Source: Balneolia bacterium
GTDB lineage: Bacteria > Bacteroidota > Rhodothermia > Balneolales > Cyclonatronaceae
Direction: 5' to 3'
DNA: 49,374 bases
NCBI GenBank assembly: GCA_022565795.1
Contig: JAIUMA010000020.1
Location: 1 to 49,374 of the forward strand
How positions within the stretch are numbered: the stretch's first letter is position 1; each line of letters opens with the position of its first letter. Made by a program: the position numbers and the translations under genes. Positions 27,262 to 36,786 of this stretch are shown one piece after another. Under the pieces are notes generated by a model that searched no databases, was not told the DNA's origin, and saw only the letters and a list, made by a program, of their open reading frames with translations.

Positions 27262-30200
27262 GCTCTTCTCCTTTGAAATAGCTATCAAGTTCTTCGATGA
27301 TTTCTTTCGACGGATTGTCGAAATAGATGCCTCCGGCGTTATCATCACCCGGCTGAATCCCTCTGAGGAAGAGATAGTAGGCTCCACCGATGTGATTTTC
27401 ATATCGGAATTCATCACCCAGCTTAAGCTTTAAAAACCGCATCAGCGCAACAAGGTAAATGTGGTACTGGAACACATAGCCGCGCTCGTGCATCACGGCT
27501 TTGAGGGCTTCCGGTTCGTAGCTTTCCGGCTTATCACCAAGGTGATCACTCTTGTAATCCAGAATGTAGAATTTGCCCTCATGCTCAAACAGAAGATCTA
27601 TGAAACCGGTCATGAAACCGTTTCGGTTTTCCATGAATGAATCCGGTCTTTTTCCATCAATGATTTGCTCAATTTCTGCCGCACCGGCTTTCGAAAGCGG
27701 AAAATAGAACTCCATCTCATCCACAGTCTGCGTCTGTCCTTTGGTGATAAGCGCCGCGCCCGAGCCGGGCAGCTTTTTTCTCAGCGAACGCTCAAGCATG
27801 CTGGTAATAGTGTCGGTCCAGTTTTCTTCATAACCGTCTTCTTCCAGGTACTGCGCCACCATAGAGCGCGCATCGGTTTCAAATCGGGTGAAGTCCAGAT
27901 CTTCATAAAGCCTGTGCATAAAAGTACCTGCTCCGGCACCTTTCGGAAAATGAAACAGGTTGCAGTAATCGAGCTCTTTTACCGGATCTGCAGACGATGA
28001 AGACTCACTTCCACCAGCATCGGGGTTATGGTTGATTTTCTCCGAGATTGATGAATCCTCCTCGATTTCTACCTTCTCCGCCTCAGCCCTTTTTTTGATG
28101 CCGCTGTATGATGTGACGTACCAGTCCGGATCGGCCTTCAGCGTTTGTTCAAGCTTTCGAGCCTGCGGGGTGATGGTGACTGAGTCAGCTTCCAGCTTTA
28201 GCTCCTCATTATCTGAGACCGTTCGGCATACCGCCAGCTCCGCATGCTCATGCGCAAACCGTCTGATGCGGTTTAAATAGGCTTCGAAGTCAGATATTTT
28301 CTGATTCTTCAGCGTTTGATCCGCCCCGTTCATTACAAAATGGAGCGGACTTGTTCCAGCTGCTTTATCCTCATAAGCTCCCACAGAAATATAGCACCGG
28401 TAGCGTGCGCGGGTTAGCGCGACGTACATCAGGCGGATGTTTTCAGCAACGGTTTCTTCAATCACCCGCCCCTGAACGGATGCTTTAGAGTAGCCGGTAA
28501 GGTCAACTTTGGTTTTGCCATCGTCCGGATCATGATAGATCAAAGGATTTTTTAGCGTATTATTCTTCACTCCATGACTCCAAAGCGAATTGCAGAACAC
28601 AATCGGATACTCGAGCCCTTTGCTGCTGTGCATGGTTACAATTTGAACGAGATCATCATCGCTTTCGAGGCGAATTTCATCATTCTCCTCGCTTTCTGCT
28701 TTCTGAATTTTGAGATTCAGCCATTTGTGGAGCTCTTCCATTCCGGGACGATGCTCGCGCTCATATGCATCAATCAGCTCATTAAGGTGCATCAGATTCG
28801 TGTACACGCGTTCGCCGTCGCTGAACTGCATGATTTTTTCGGTGACATGCACCGGTCTGCCCTCATCCAGCGCCAGAGTACTGTTCAAAAACTTCCTGAG
28901 CATTGCAGAGAATCCGTAGCGTTCGAGCGTCATTCGAAGCTCGATCAGCGACTCGGTCAGGGCGGTGTTTAATCCTGCGTCTTCTTCCAGTCTTCGCAGA
29001 TCGCTGAGCCTGTACCCCATCACTCGATTAAACAAAAACATGCGAATCAGCGAAGGGTTCGGGCTGTCTTTTATAATCTGAATCAGACTGCTGATCAGAC
29101 GAGCCTGATCGGTGTCAAATACGCTATTGCTCGACTTGAAAACGCTTTTGATATTTTTCCGAAGAAGCTCTTTACGAACGTTCTCTGCTTCGAAACGGCT
29201 GCTCACAAGTATTGCAACATCACCCTGACGAACAGGCCTTTTCTCCTTTTTTTCGAGAATGAAGGCTTCACCATTAGCCGATTTGTTAAGCAGTCGCGCA
29301 ATCTCAGCCGCTGTCGCCTTGTTGATCTCCTTTGAAGCCTCATCTTTATTCACAGGCTCTTCGACTTCCGGCATCAGGAAGTGCATCGGTACAACGCCGT
29401 CATCATCACCCTCTATAAACAGCTCCTGCTCCGTACGCTGTGCATCAGACGGCTGAAACGCCAGGCCGCCCGGCCACTCTCTGCCGGGCTCCACAAATTG
29501 AAACAGCGCGTTCACTGCATCAACCATCGGCTTAACCGACCGGTAGTTTTTGCCAAGGGTGAACGTGCTCACTTTTTTATTCTTTGCCACGCTCAGATAG
29601 CTGTTGATATCGGCTCCGCGGAATTTGTAGACAGACTGCTTCGGATCACCAATCATGAACAGTCCGTTTTTTACGTCGGCATCGAAATAAAGCTTTTTAA
29701 ATATGCCCAGCTGAATCGGGTCGGTATCCTGAAATTCATCGACAAGCGCAACGGGATACTGCTTCCTAAGCTTCATTCGCATCTCCTGATTGCTCTCAAC
29801 AGCATGATGGGTTGAGGTCAGGATGTCATCAAAAGAGCGAATACGACGCTCGTCCTTCAGCTCGTCGTAGCGCTGCCGGAAATCGGAAGTCATCTGAATC
29901 AAAACCTGCTCGGCAATGAGCCCCGTATCGGTTTCAGTGAACGCCTGCATTGCGTCGAAGAATGGGTGCTGCGGTACAAGAGCACCGCCCTTAGTAGTTA
30001 TGGCGCCGGATGCGAGCTTGAGCGCTTTGCCGGGCTGTGCAAAATGCCGCATCACAAAGCAGCTCTCAAAATCGTCCAGCATTGCCTCTACCTGCTTCGG
30101 CTTATACGACTTCTGATTCAGAATAGCCGGATCCATCACTGAGAGAATTTCCTCACGGTCATAGGTTTCCTTCAAGCTTCTGATAGCCTCATTCCACTGC

Positions 30201-30856
30201 TTCAGCATTGAGCGGTATTTCGTTTTCGGGACTTCTTCTGCAAATTCGAGATAAGGTTTACCGTTGAGGCTTTTTGCGATTGAAAGAAGTTCATCGGGCG
30301 TATTCGTTATGCTGAGCAGCAAATCCAGCTGACACCTTTCTCCTTCCCCTCCCTTTCCCAGTCGGTTAATCCAGCTTCTCCAGACGTCATCAGCCGCTTC
30401 AAGCAAAAGCTCTTCGGAATCCTTCATGTATTCAATACCGAAGCTGCTGTTACTTTCAACCACGTATTCCTGAAGCGCTTGTTTACAGAAACCGTGAATA
30501 GTGAACACCGAAGCCTGATCCATCTCAGTCATGGCCCTTTCCAGCCGCTGACGGGCCTTTTCATCATTTCCAAAACGAGCCTTTAGCTCAATCAGAAAAC
30601 CATCATCTCCGGGCTCACTATCGCCTCGAAGCACCTCCGCCGAGTCACGAATTCGACGTGCTATCCGGTCGCGCAGCTCCTGGGTTGCAGCCGTGGTGAA
30701 GGTTACGACCAGTATACTTTTGGGCGATAACTCCCCGTGCTCCGCCAGCAGCCTGACCACCAGCCCCGAAATGGTATAGGTCTTACCCGTACCCGCAGAG
30801 GACTCTACCAGATTTATTCCCTTCACCGGCGATTCAAAAATATCAAACGGGTTCAT
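27242..30856 (-). CDS. recB: Exodeoxyribonuclease V subunit beta, RecB
   Basis: A 1204-residue UvrD/Rep-type 3'-5' helicase plus nuclease, the catalytic core of RecBCD for double-strand break repair. Walker A is SAGTGKT at residues 20-26. Further helicase motifs are VTFTTAATQELRDRI, VALVDEFQDTDP, MIGDPKQSVYKFRGAD and HSSKGLEYPIVFCNS. The C-terminal nuclease domain has GFIDLLFE then Asp1100-Tyr-Lys1102 (ILDYKSDH), the PD-(D/E)XK residues that cut DNA and are regulated by Chi. All catalytic residues are present. It overlaps recC by 4 bases and recD by 20. Confidence 0.97.
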   Translation of the reverse strand: MNPFDIFESPVKGINLVESSAGTGKTYTISGLVVRLLAEHGELSPKSILVVTFTTAATQELRDRIARRIRDSAEVLRGDSEPGDDGFLIELKARFGNDEKARQRLERAMTEMDQASVFTIHGFCKQALQEYVVESNSSFGIEYMKDSEELLLEAADDVWRSWINRLGKGGEGERCQLDLLLSITNTPDELLSIAKSLNGKPYLEFAEEVPKTKYRSMLKQWNEAIRSLKETYDREEILSVMDPAILNQKSYKPKQVEAMLDDFESCFVMRHFAQPGKALKLASGAITTKGGALVPQHPFFDAMQAFTETDTGLIAEQVLIQMTSDFRQRYDELKDERRIRSFDDILTSTHHAVESNQEMRMKLRKQYPVALVDEFQDTDPIQLGIFKKLYFDADVKNGLFMIGDPKQSVYKFRGADINSYLSVAKNKKVSTFTLGKNYRSVKPMVDAVNALFQFVEPGREWPGGLAFQPSDAQRTEQELFIEGDDDGVVPMHFLMPEVEEPVNKDEASKEINKATAAEIARLLNKSANGEAFILEKKEKRPVRQGDVAILVSSRFEAENVRKELLRKNIKSVFKSSNSVFDTDQARLISSLIQIIKDSPNPSLIRMFLFNRVMGYRLSDLRRLEEDAGLNTALTESLIELRMTLERYGFSAMLRKFLNSTLALDEGRPVHVTEKIMQFSDGERVYTNLMHLNELIDAYEREHRPGMEELHKWLNLKIQKAESEENDEIRLESDDDLVQIVTMHSSKGLEYPIVFCNSLWSHGVKNNTLKNPLIYHDPDDGKTKVDLTGYSKASVQGRVIEETVAENIRLMYVALTRARYRCYISVGAYEDKAAGTSPLHFVMNGADQTLKNQKISDFEAYLNRIRRFAHEHAELAVCRTVSDNEELKLEADSVTITPQARKLEQTLKADPDWYVTSYSGIKKRAEAEKVEIEEDSSISEKINHNPDAGGSESSSSADPVKELDYCNLFHFPKGAGAGTFMHRLYEDLDFTRFETDARSMVAQYLEEDGYEENWTDTITSMLERSLRKKLPGSGAALITKGQTQTVDEMEFYFPLSKAGAAEIEQIIDGKRPDSFMENRNGFMTGFIDLLFEHEGKFYILDYKSDHLGDKPESYEPEALKAVMHERGYVFQYHIYLVALMRFLKLKLGDEFRYENHIGGAYYLFLRGIQPGDDNAGGIYFDNPSKEIIEELDSYFKGEEHAAEPV

Positions 30857-33800
30857 TCTGATACCTCCGCTTCTTTAAAATGGCTATTTAGAGGTTCCCA
30901 GATCAGATTTGCAAGATGCATGAGCTCATCTTTTCTCTCTTCCGGCAGCTCAGCGTAAAACAACCCCGCGTACGGATCCTCTGCACCAAGAGTACTAAAA
31001 CTGTTATAACCGTTATCTATGAAATATGCCTTCACTTTATTCCAATCCGAAACTGTTCTTTTATCTTCGGGTGTATTCATCCAGTTGTTGAATAAGCTGA
31101 GCATTTGGGCCGTAGCCGGTGGCGGCAGCGTTTTCATACGTAAATAGTATGTGAGAATTTCGCGAAGATACCGTTTCGGTTCATCGCATTTTATCCGAAA
31201 AACGACGGGCTCGTTACCTTTGCCTTTCTTACAAACATAGAGCGTTTGCACCTCTTCATCAGAGGAGGCCGCAACCAGCAAATGCTTCAGCCATACCTCT
31301 GCCCGGCGCTTGGGCTTATCAGCTGAATAGTGGATGATGAGCGACGTTCCGTTTACGGCCGGCTCAGCGTGCCCGCGGATCAGGTATTCTTTTTCTTCTG
31401 TCTTTATGCTGCACTCATGAAGCTCCGGCTTTTGCATCAGGTTTCCTTCCGAAGCGACTTTTACTTCCTCCATAAACGCCGCTGTATTTGCATAAATCTC
31501 ATCGAATGAATAATCGCCTGTCGGGCCGTATGGCAGACTGCCCCTTAACCGGAAGTAGCGCCTCAGCATTTCAGCCTGATCCCCTTCACCGGAATCTTCA
31601 CCGGCAAAAATATCCAGCAGCTTTTGATTTATTACATATTTACTGAGTCCCTCGAGTTTAAAGATATCCCGCTCCTCCTGCTCGTCTTCCTGTCTCGGCA
31701 GACGCATTCCCGCGCGGGTTTCCATCATCTCGCGAACCGGATGCCTCAACATTCTGATAAGTGAGCCCAGCTCAATCACATCATTGTCTGATTCCAGCTC
31801 CGCAGCCGGAAGCTCCAGGTCGAAACGCGCGGCTGAGTCGTCTTCCTGAGCCTGATACTGCATCCTGCGGCTGATCCCCTCCCGAACGACATCATACGTA
31901 AATAAACCTTTCTCACTACCAGCTAAATAGTCGCCGTGAAATCCGTGAAGCCTGTGCTTCACCAAAAGCGTTTCAGGCAGCTTTTTTACAGGCACACAGT
32001 TTGAAATCCCGCTCAAAAGTTCAGATATAACTAGTGATGGCGCAATCTCAGATCCGTCTTTAAAACTGAATCCCAGATAGCTGAGATGCAGCTTCTGTCC
32101 GGCTGTCAGCAGCGCGTCCAGAAAGAGCGCGCGGTTGCTGATTCGCTTATTCCGGTCGCCCTCTTCGGGATACTGAAGCATCAGATCAAATCCGGAGGCC
32201 TGCTCCCTGCCCGGGAAGCTGTCTTCATTCAGGCCAAGCACGGCAATGAATAGAAACGGCAAATGCCTGACCGGTACCATCGTGGAAAAAGTGATGCCGC
32301 CTGAGCGAAAACCCGAACCGGCCGAGCGTGTTTTAATTTGCTCATCCAGGCTGCTGTGAATCAATCTAACCGGAAGTTTCGGCTCCCCGCTCATGAAATC
32401 ATCACACTCACTGAGCCGCTGCACGCTCCGGATGATTGGCTGAAGCGCACGCTGATCGTCGTTATCCGTTGGGAAAAAAGCGTCCATCAGCTTGTTGATC
32501 TCAACAATCCACTCTTCAACAGTATGAAGCTCCCCGGAAAATGATGACCACTCCTGAAGCGCGCCAAAAATATCGGCCAGCACTCCGGCTACTCTGAGAT
32601 GAGAAGCGCCTTCAGCATCCGTGTAGGGCAGAATATCAAAAACCGGCTCATCAAGTCCAGCGGGCTGCATGATGCCCATCAGCAGACGGTTCAGGCCAAA
32701 CTCCCACGAGAAAACTCCCTCATCACCACGGTCCTGAGCATCAGCGCCCCATCGAACGCCCGTTTCCCTCAACCAGTGCTCAATCAGCCCGATGTCGTCA
32801 GCAGAGAGCTCGTACCGCCTCCGCACCGGATCACGATCGATGATGCGCATCAGGCTGGCCGCCTTAAAGCGTGTTTCCCGAACCAGCATGATATCCGAAA
32901 GCAGTCCGAACATACGCAGCACGGGCGAAACGGACGGATCGCTAATGTGGTAAGGCAATCTCAGCTCCGGTGATGCCGGATGTCCAAATACGGCGTCAAC
33001 GGCCGTAACGTGATCGCTAAGCTGCGGAGCAATCACGAGTACATCAGATGGGCCGGCATTCGGATTTTTCTGCAAAAAGTCAATAATGCTGTCCTGCAGG
33101 ACTTCAATTTCACGAGTGGTGTTATGACAGGCGTGAACCTGAAGCGACGCATCAACCGGCAGCTCAAGCTCCTGCCCGAAGCGAATATTTTCCTGGAGCT
33201 GACCAAGAAGCGTCACAGAAGCCTGCTTCCCATCTTTGTTCTTCAGGGTGATGGTTTCCCTGCTCGTTTCAACACCGCTTGATAGTACGGCCTTTTCAAA
33301 AAGATCCTCGAGATCACGATGCTCTTTGTTGCACTGCAGTACAAACGGGTTGGGAGTCACATCACCGGCTTTTTCAGAACCTGCAACGGCCTTCACCTGA
33401 TAGATATAGACATCGGTCAGCCGGGCCAAATGGATAATGGCTTCGGTATACATCGGCGGCTGCGCGGCGGTCATGAAATAATGGAGCGCATTTGGCAACC
33501 GTAGCTTTTTGTCTTCAATGGCTTCAAGCAGGCGGCGGTGGAGTGCCGGACGGTCAGTTAAGCCCTCATGATTTTTTCTGAGGTTCATCCACAGCTTCAT
33601 CTGCCAGTCTGCGGTAGTGCTCTTTTCTATTCCCTCTGGCTGATTCCCCTCATTCCAGGCATCAATCCATGACGGACGAAACAGCTGGTACTGATCGAAT
33701 ATATCGGCTACTTTTACCGCGAGCTCGTACCTGCGAATCATAGCGCCGGATTCATCGCTACCCGACTGTCTGCTGCTGAGGTAGTTGTGAAGCGCCGGGT

Positions 33801-34119
33801 ACTCGTTTTCCGTGTGATCGGGCGCCAATTCACCATAAATCATCCAGCCCAGTCGATATTTATCTGGCAGTCCAGACTCATAGCCCCCATCAACCTGTAG
33901 GTTTAGGGTGTGGATGAAGTTGGCCGGCAGAACGAACTCGAGATTCGCGCTTATACCCTGCTCGCGCGCACGTATTATCTGAACCCATCGAGAGATGTCA
34001 CGATTCGGTACGATAACGGTGTCAGGCTGTAGTACATTTGATGATCCGCCCCGCGCCAGTTTTTTCTCAAACGCCCGGCGAAGCGAAGGCAAATCTCCTG
34101 ATGTAATGATATGCAGCAT
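30853..34119 (-). CDS. recC: Exodeoxyribonuclease V subunit gamma, RecC
   Basis: A 1088-residue subunit that splits the DNA strands and, in Escherichia coli, scans for Chi. Family motifs include an N-terminal VPNRDISRWVQI region, a dead-helicase-like core (DVLVIAPQLSDHV, HLPFLFIAVLGLNEDSFPG, LHLSYLGFSFKDGSEIAPS) and the inactivated nuclease-like C-terminal domain (VIRGHAEPAVNGTSLIIHYS). It is first in the operon and shares 4 bases with recB. Chi-recognition residues cannot be inferred by eye. The upstream spacer has two inverted repeats. Confidence 0.95.
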   Translation of the reverse strand: MLHIITSGDLPSLRRAFEKKLARGGSSNVLQPDTVIVPNRDISRWVQIIRAREQGISANLEFVLPANFIHTLNLQVDGGYESGLPDKYRLGWMIYGELAPDHTENEYPALHNYLSSRQSGSDESGAMIRRYELAVKVADIFDQYQLFRPSWIDAWNEGNQPEGIEKSTTADWQMKLWMNLRKNHEGLTDRPALHRRLLEAIEDKKLRLPNALHYFMTAAQPPMYTEAIIHLARLTDVYIYQVKAVAGSEKAGDVTPNPFVLQCNKEHRDLEDLFEKAVLSSGVETSRETITLKNKDGKQASVTLLGQLQENIRFGQELELPVDASLQVHACHNTTREIEVLQDSIIDFLQKNPNAGPSDVLVIAPQLSDHVTAVDAVFGHPASPELRLPYHISDPSVSPVLRMFGLLSDIMLVRETRFKAASLMRIIDRDPVRRRYELSADDIGLIEHWLRETGVRWGADAQDRGDEGVFSWEFGLNRLLMGIMQPAGLDEPVFDILPYTDAEGASHLRVAGVLADIFGALQEWSSFSGELHTVEEWIVEINKLMDAFFPTDNDDQRALQPIIRSVQRLSECDDFMSGEPKLPVRLIHSSLDEQIKTRSAGSGFRSGGITFSTMVPVRHLPFLFIAVLGLNEDSFPGREQASGFDLMLQYPEEGDRNKRISNRALFLDALLTAGQKLHLSYLGFSFKDGSEIAPSLVISELLSGISNCVPVKKLPETLLVKHRLHGFHGDYLAGSEKGLFTYDVVREGISRRMQYQAQEDDSAARFDLELPAAELESDNDVIELGSLIRMLRHPVREMMETRAGMRLPRQEDEQEERDIFKLEGLSKYVINQKLLDIFAGEDSGEGDQAEMLRRYFRLRGSLPYGPTGDYSFDEIYANTAAFMEEVKVASEGNLMQKPELHECSIKTEEKEYLIRGHAEPAVNGTSLIIHYSADKPKRRAEVWLKHLLVAASSDEEVQTLYVCKKGKGNEPVVFRIKCDEPKRYLREILTYYLRMKTLPPPATAQMLSLFNNWMNTPEDKRTVSDWNKVKAYFIDNGYNSFSTLGAEDPYAGLFYAELPEERKDELMHLANLIWEPLNSHFKEAEVSE

Positions 34120-34157
34120 AAATCGGTCGGTTTTCGAAATGCGGGTTTGGTTTCAGG

Positions 34158-34176
34158 CGCACTGCATCATAGTGCG
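34158..34176 (-). promoter_or_regulatory. Hairpin in the recC leader
   Basis: A perfect 6-bp stem (arms 34158-34163 and 34171-34176) with a 7-base loop, 38-57 bases upstream of the recC ATG. Not followed by a T-run, so not a terminator. Role unknown. Confidence 0.35.
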
Positions 34177-34244
34177 GAAGCGGGATAATTGCAAGCACAG
34201 GTCTGCACAAACCGACCTGCCCGACCATCAATATAATACCACGG

Positions 34245-34263
34245 GGTGACAGATCATGTCACC
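34245..34263. promoter_or_regulatory. Palindrome between gatA and recC (candidate operator)
   Basis: A perfect 7-bp inverted repeat (GGTGACA ... TGTCACC) with a 5-base centre. It lies 125-144 bases upstream of recC and 39 bases after the gatA stop. No T-run follows on the minus strand, so a repressor site for recCBD is at least as likely as a gatA terminator. Confidence 0.4.
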
Positions 34264-34301
34264 ATCATTTAAAAAACTCCAGCAAAGCTTAGACCAATCT
34301 G

Positions 34302-35795
34302 TCAGAACTCGACGGCAGATGCTACTCTGAAAAGCTCGGTTTCGGCGAAGTGCGGAGCCATAAACTGAATCCCAACCGGGAGACCATCATCCGGGTGGCT
34401 ACCGGCCGGAACGCTTATGGCGGGTATTCCGGCCAAATTTGCCGAAATGGTATAGATGTCGCTCAGGTACATTTGGAGCGGATCATCAGTTTTTTCACCA
34501 ATTTTGAAGGCCGTTGTGGGCGAGGTGGGCGAAACGATTACATCACATTGTGTAAACGCATTTTTGAAATCGTCCTGAATAAGACGGCGAATCTTCTGCG
34601 CCTTTGCGTAGTAGGCGTCATAATAGCCAGAGCTGAGTACATACGTGCCAAGCATAATCCGGCGCTTAACCTCCGTGCCAAAGCCTTCCGTGCGGCTTTG
34701 CTTGTACAGGCGTATGAGCGGCGAGTCGACAACAGACACATCTCCGCCAGCGTCTTGTATTTTCTTTTTTTCGGCGGCGAGTTCGGCCATCACTTTTTTC
34801 TGGTCGGCACGGTGTCCGTAGCGAATACCGTCGTAGCGGGCCAGATTACTGGAAGCTTCGGCGGTCGCAAGAATATAGTAGGTAGCAATCGCATACCTGG
34901 TGAGCGGGAGCTTCAGCGGTACGATAATGGCTCCGGCTTTTTCAAGCACGCCAATGCGGTCCATCACCAGCTTATGGACGTTTTTATCCAAACCTTCATT
35001 GAAATACTCTTCCGGCAGGCCAATACGAAGACCTTCAACAGACTTGCCAATTGCATCGGTGTACGAATCAACAGGCTGCGAGGATGAGGTTCCATCCATT
35101 GGGTCCTGACCGGCAAGTATCTCGAGAAGCAGCGCAGCATCTTCTACGTTTAACGTAAGCGGACCAATGCTGTCGAAAGATGAAGCATAGGCAATCAGCC
35201 CGTGTCTTGATACGCGTCCGTACGTCGGACGAAGTCCGACTACGCCGCAAAGTGAAGCAGGCTGACGGATCGAACCGCCCGTATCAGAGCCCAGAGCCGC
35301 ATGGCACATTCCGGCTGCCACAGCAGCGGCGCTTCCGCCCGATGAGCCTCCTGGGACACAATCCGTATTATGCGGATTTCTGGTGACGCCAAACGCGGAA
35401 TTCTCTGTCGATGAGCCCATTGCAAACTCATCCATATTCACGCGGCCGATGATGATTGCATCTTCGGCCAGAAGTTTTTTAACTGCAGTTGATCCGTACA
35501 CACTCTCAAAGTGTTCGAGCATTTTTGAGCCCGCCGTAGCGATTTGTCCCTGCTCGACTATGGCTTCCTTCATCCCTATTACGACGCCTGCAAGTCTGCC
35601 GGCTGTTCCGTCTTTGATTTTTTTATCGATCTCCGCGGCACGTTTCAGGGCCGGTTCTGCCGATACAGAGGTGAATGCAAAAATCTCTTCGTTCTTGCTT
35701 TCAATTACAGATAAAAAGTTTTGTACGGTTTGAACAACGGAGGATTCCCCTTTGCTGAGCTGCTCACGGGTAGTCCTGATCGATGAAGACTGCAA
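34302..35795 (-). CDS. gatA: Asp-tRNA(Asn)/Glu-tRNA(Gln) amidotransferase subunit A
   Basis: A 497-residue amidase-signature enzyme that hydrolyses glutamine to ammonia for transamidation of mischarged tRNA, in complex with GatB and GatC. The Ser-cis-Ser-Lys triad is visible: Lys in VIGMKEAI, Ser in PGGSSGGSAAAVAAG and the nucleophile region GSDTGGSIRQPASLCG. Downstream motifs (VGLRPTYGRVSRHGL, SSFDSIGP) and the C-terminal PAISVPAG region are normal. No gatB or gatC is in the window, which is usual in this phylum where the genes are scattered. It follows tatA by 78 bases and is probably cotranscribed with it. Confidence 0.95.
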   Translation of the reverse strand: MQSSSIRTTREQLSKGESSVVQTVQNFLSVIESKNEEIFAFTSVSAEPALKRAAEIDKKIKDGTAGRLAGVVIGMKEAIVEQGQIATAGSKMLEHFESVYGSTAVKKLLAEDAIIIGRVNMDEFAMGSSTENSAFGVTRNPHNTDCVPGGSSGGSAAAVAAGMCHAALGSDTGGSIRQPASLCGVVGLRPTYGRVSRHGLIAYASSFDSIGPLTLNVEDAALLLEILAGQDPMDGTSSSQPVDSYTDAIGKSVEGLRIGLPEEYFNEGLDKNVHKLVMDRIGVLEKAGAIIVPLKLPLTRYAIATYYILATAEASSNLARYDGIRYGHRADQKKVMAELAAEKKKIQDAGGDVSVVDSPLIRLYKQSRTEGFGTEVKRRIMLGTYVLSSGYYDAYYAKAQKIRRLIQDDFKNAFTQCDVIVSPTSPTTAFKIGEKTDDPLQMYLSDIYTISANLAGIPAISVPAGSHPDDGLPVGIQFMAPHFAETELFRVASAVEF

Positions 35796-35873
35796 TGGAA
35801 TAATGCGTTAGTTAACGGATTGGCTAAGCCCCTTTGCCGGGTTCGATAGTCCCGGCAGCAGGGATGTAAAGAA

Positions 35874-36113
35874 CTACTTGTCGGCGGTGCCGGCTGACTT
35901 ATTTTCTTTTTCCTGATCGGCAGCTGCGCTGTGCTTCTTGTCTGATTCGCGCGCACCATGCTCGATCTCGCTCTTAATCTCGTTTGAGGCCTTACGGAAT
36001 TCGTTAATTCCCTGACCCATGCCACGGGCAAGTTCCGGTATTTTTTTTGCTCCAAACAGAAGCAAAACAACTAGTACGATAATGGCTATTTCCAGTCCGC
36101 CAAGAGATCCCAT
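35874..36113 (-). CDS. tatA: Sec-independent protein translocase subunit TatA/E
   Basis: A 79-residue Tat pore-forming subunit. It has one N-terminal membrane helix ([15 protein letters not shown]), the [16 protein letters not shown] hinge and amphipathic helix, and a highly charged C-terminal tail. TatA multimers move folded proteins across the inner membrane together with TatC, which is not in the window. A likely client in this window is the HiPIP. It lies just upstream of gatA on the same strand and is divergent from the DUF2795-like gene across 264 bases of AT-rich sequence that shows no clear element. Confidence 0.95.
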   Translation of the reverse strand: MGSLGGLEIAIIVLVVLLLFGAKKIPELARGMGQGINEFRKASNEIKSEIEHGARESDKKHSAAADQEKENKSAGTADK

Positions 36114-36377
36114 AAAATTATTTTCTGAGATTAAAATTTAATACATTCATGCGAATGCGCTATTTAGGAAATATAAGAAACAATAAACTGTTTCCACACC
36201 CGTAAATGCGCATAGAGCTGATTTTAAACATGGTTCATATTCCAGGCAATTAACCTTTTTGAGGGTGAAAAATTATTCTGAAAAATTGCCGTTATGCCCT
36301 TGTTATTTCGCTCAAGTTTGTTTTATTACTGCAACAAAATGAAAACTTATACAATTACACATTAAAATTTAACAGCA

Positions 36378-36623
36378 ATGATCTGGACCGTTGAATTAGC
36401 TGCAACGCTTGAAGAAGCACCATGGCCGGCTACCCGCGAGGAACTCATCGAATGGAGCGAGCGTAACGGCTGTCCTCAGCAGGTGATCGATAACTTATAC
36501 GAGCTCGACGAAGAAGACGACACTCCGTATGAAAATATTGAAGAGATTTGGCCCGACTACATCATGAAGGAAGATTTCTTCCATGGTGAAGAGGACGACG
36601 GCTTCGACTACGACGACGTTTAG
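36378..36623 (+). CDS. DUF2795-like small acidic protein
   Basis: An 81-residue cytosolic protein. The first ~50 residues fit the DUF2795 pattern of a short helical domain (ELAATLEEAPWPATREELIEW ... NGCPQQVIDNLYELDEED). The C-terminal tail is strongly acidic (GEEDDGFDYDDV). DUF2795 proteins are of unknown function. An AT-rich leader without a clear ribosome-binding site is typical of this phylum. It is followed by its own hairpin terminator and is monocistronic. Confidence 0.8.
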   Translation: MIWTVELAATLEEAPWPATREELIEWSERNGCPQQVIDNLYELDEEDDTPYENIEEIWPDYIMKEDFFHGEEDDGFDYDDV

Positions 36624-36705
36624 GCCATTTTAAAGCTGGTTTTTCCGGCGGGAAAAGGAACAAAACATCTTTTCCTCAGTTAATATACATTATTGAAACA
36701 GACCG

Positions 36706-36735
36706 AAACGGCTGTGTGCTTGCATGCAGCCGTTT
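36706..36735 (+). terminator. Intrinsic terminator
   Basis: A 9-bp stem (arms 36706-36714 and 36727-36735) running into a T-tract, 82 bases after the DUF2795-like gene. Confidence 0.7.
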
Positions 36736-36786
36736 TTGTATTTTATTCGCTGGATCTTGTCTATCTGCTAAATACGTTTATCTGCA

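Noticed and set aside
34350-35087. A 245-codon open frame on the plus strand
   Set aside because: Antisense to gatA, whose amidase motifs are unmistakable.
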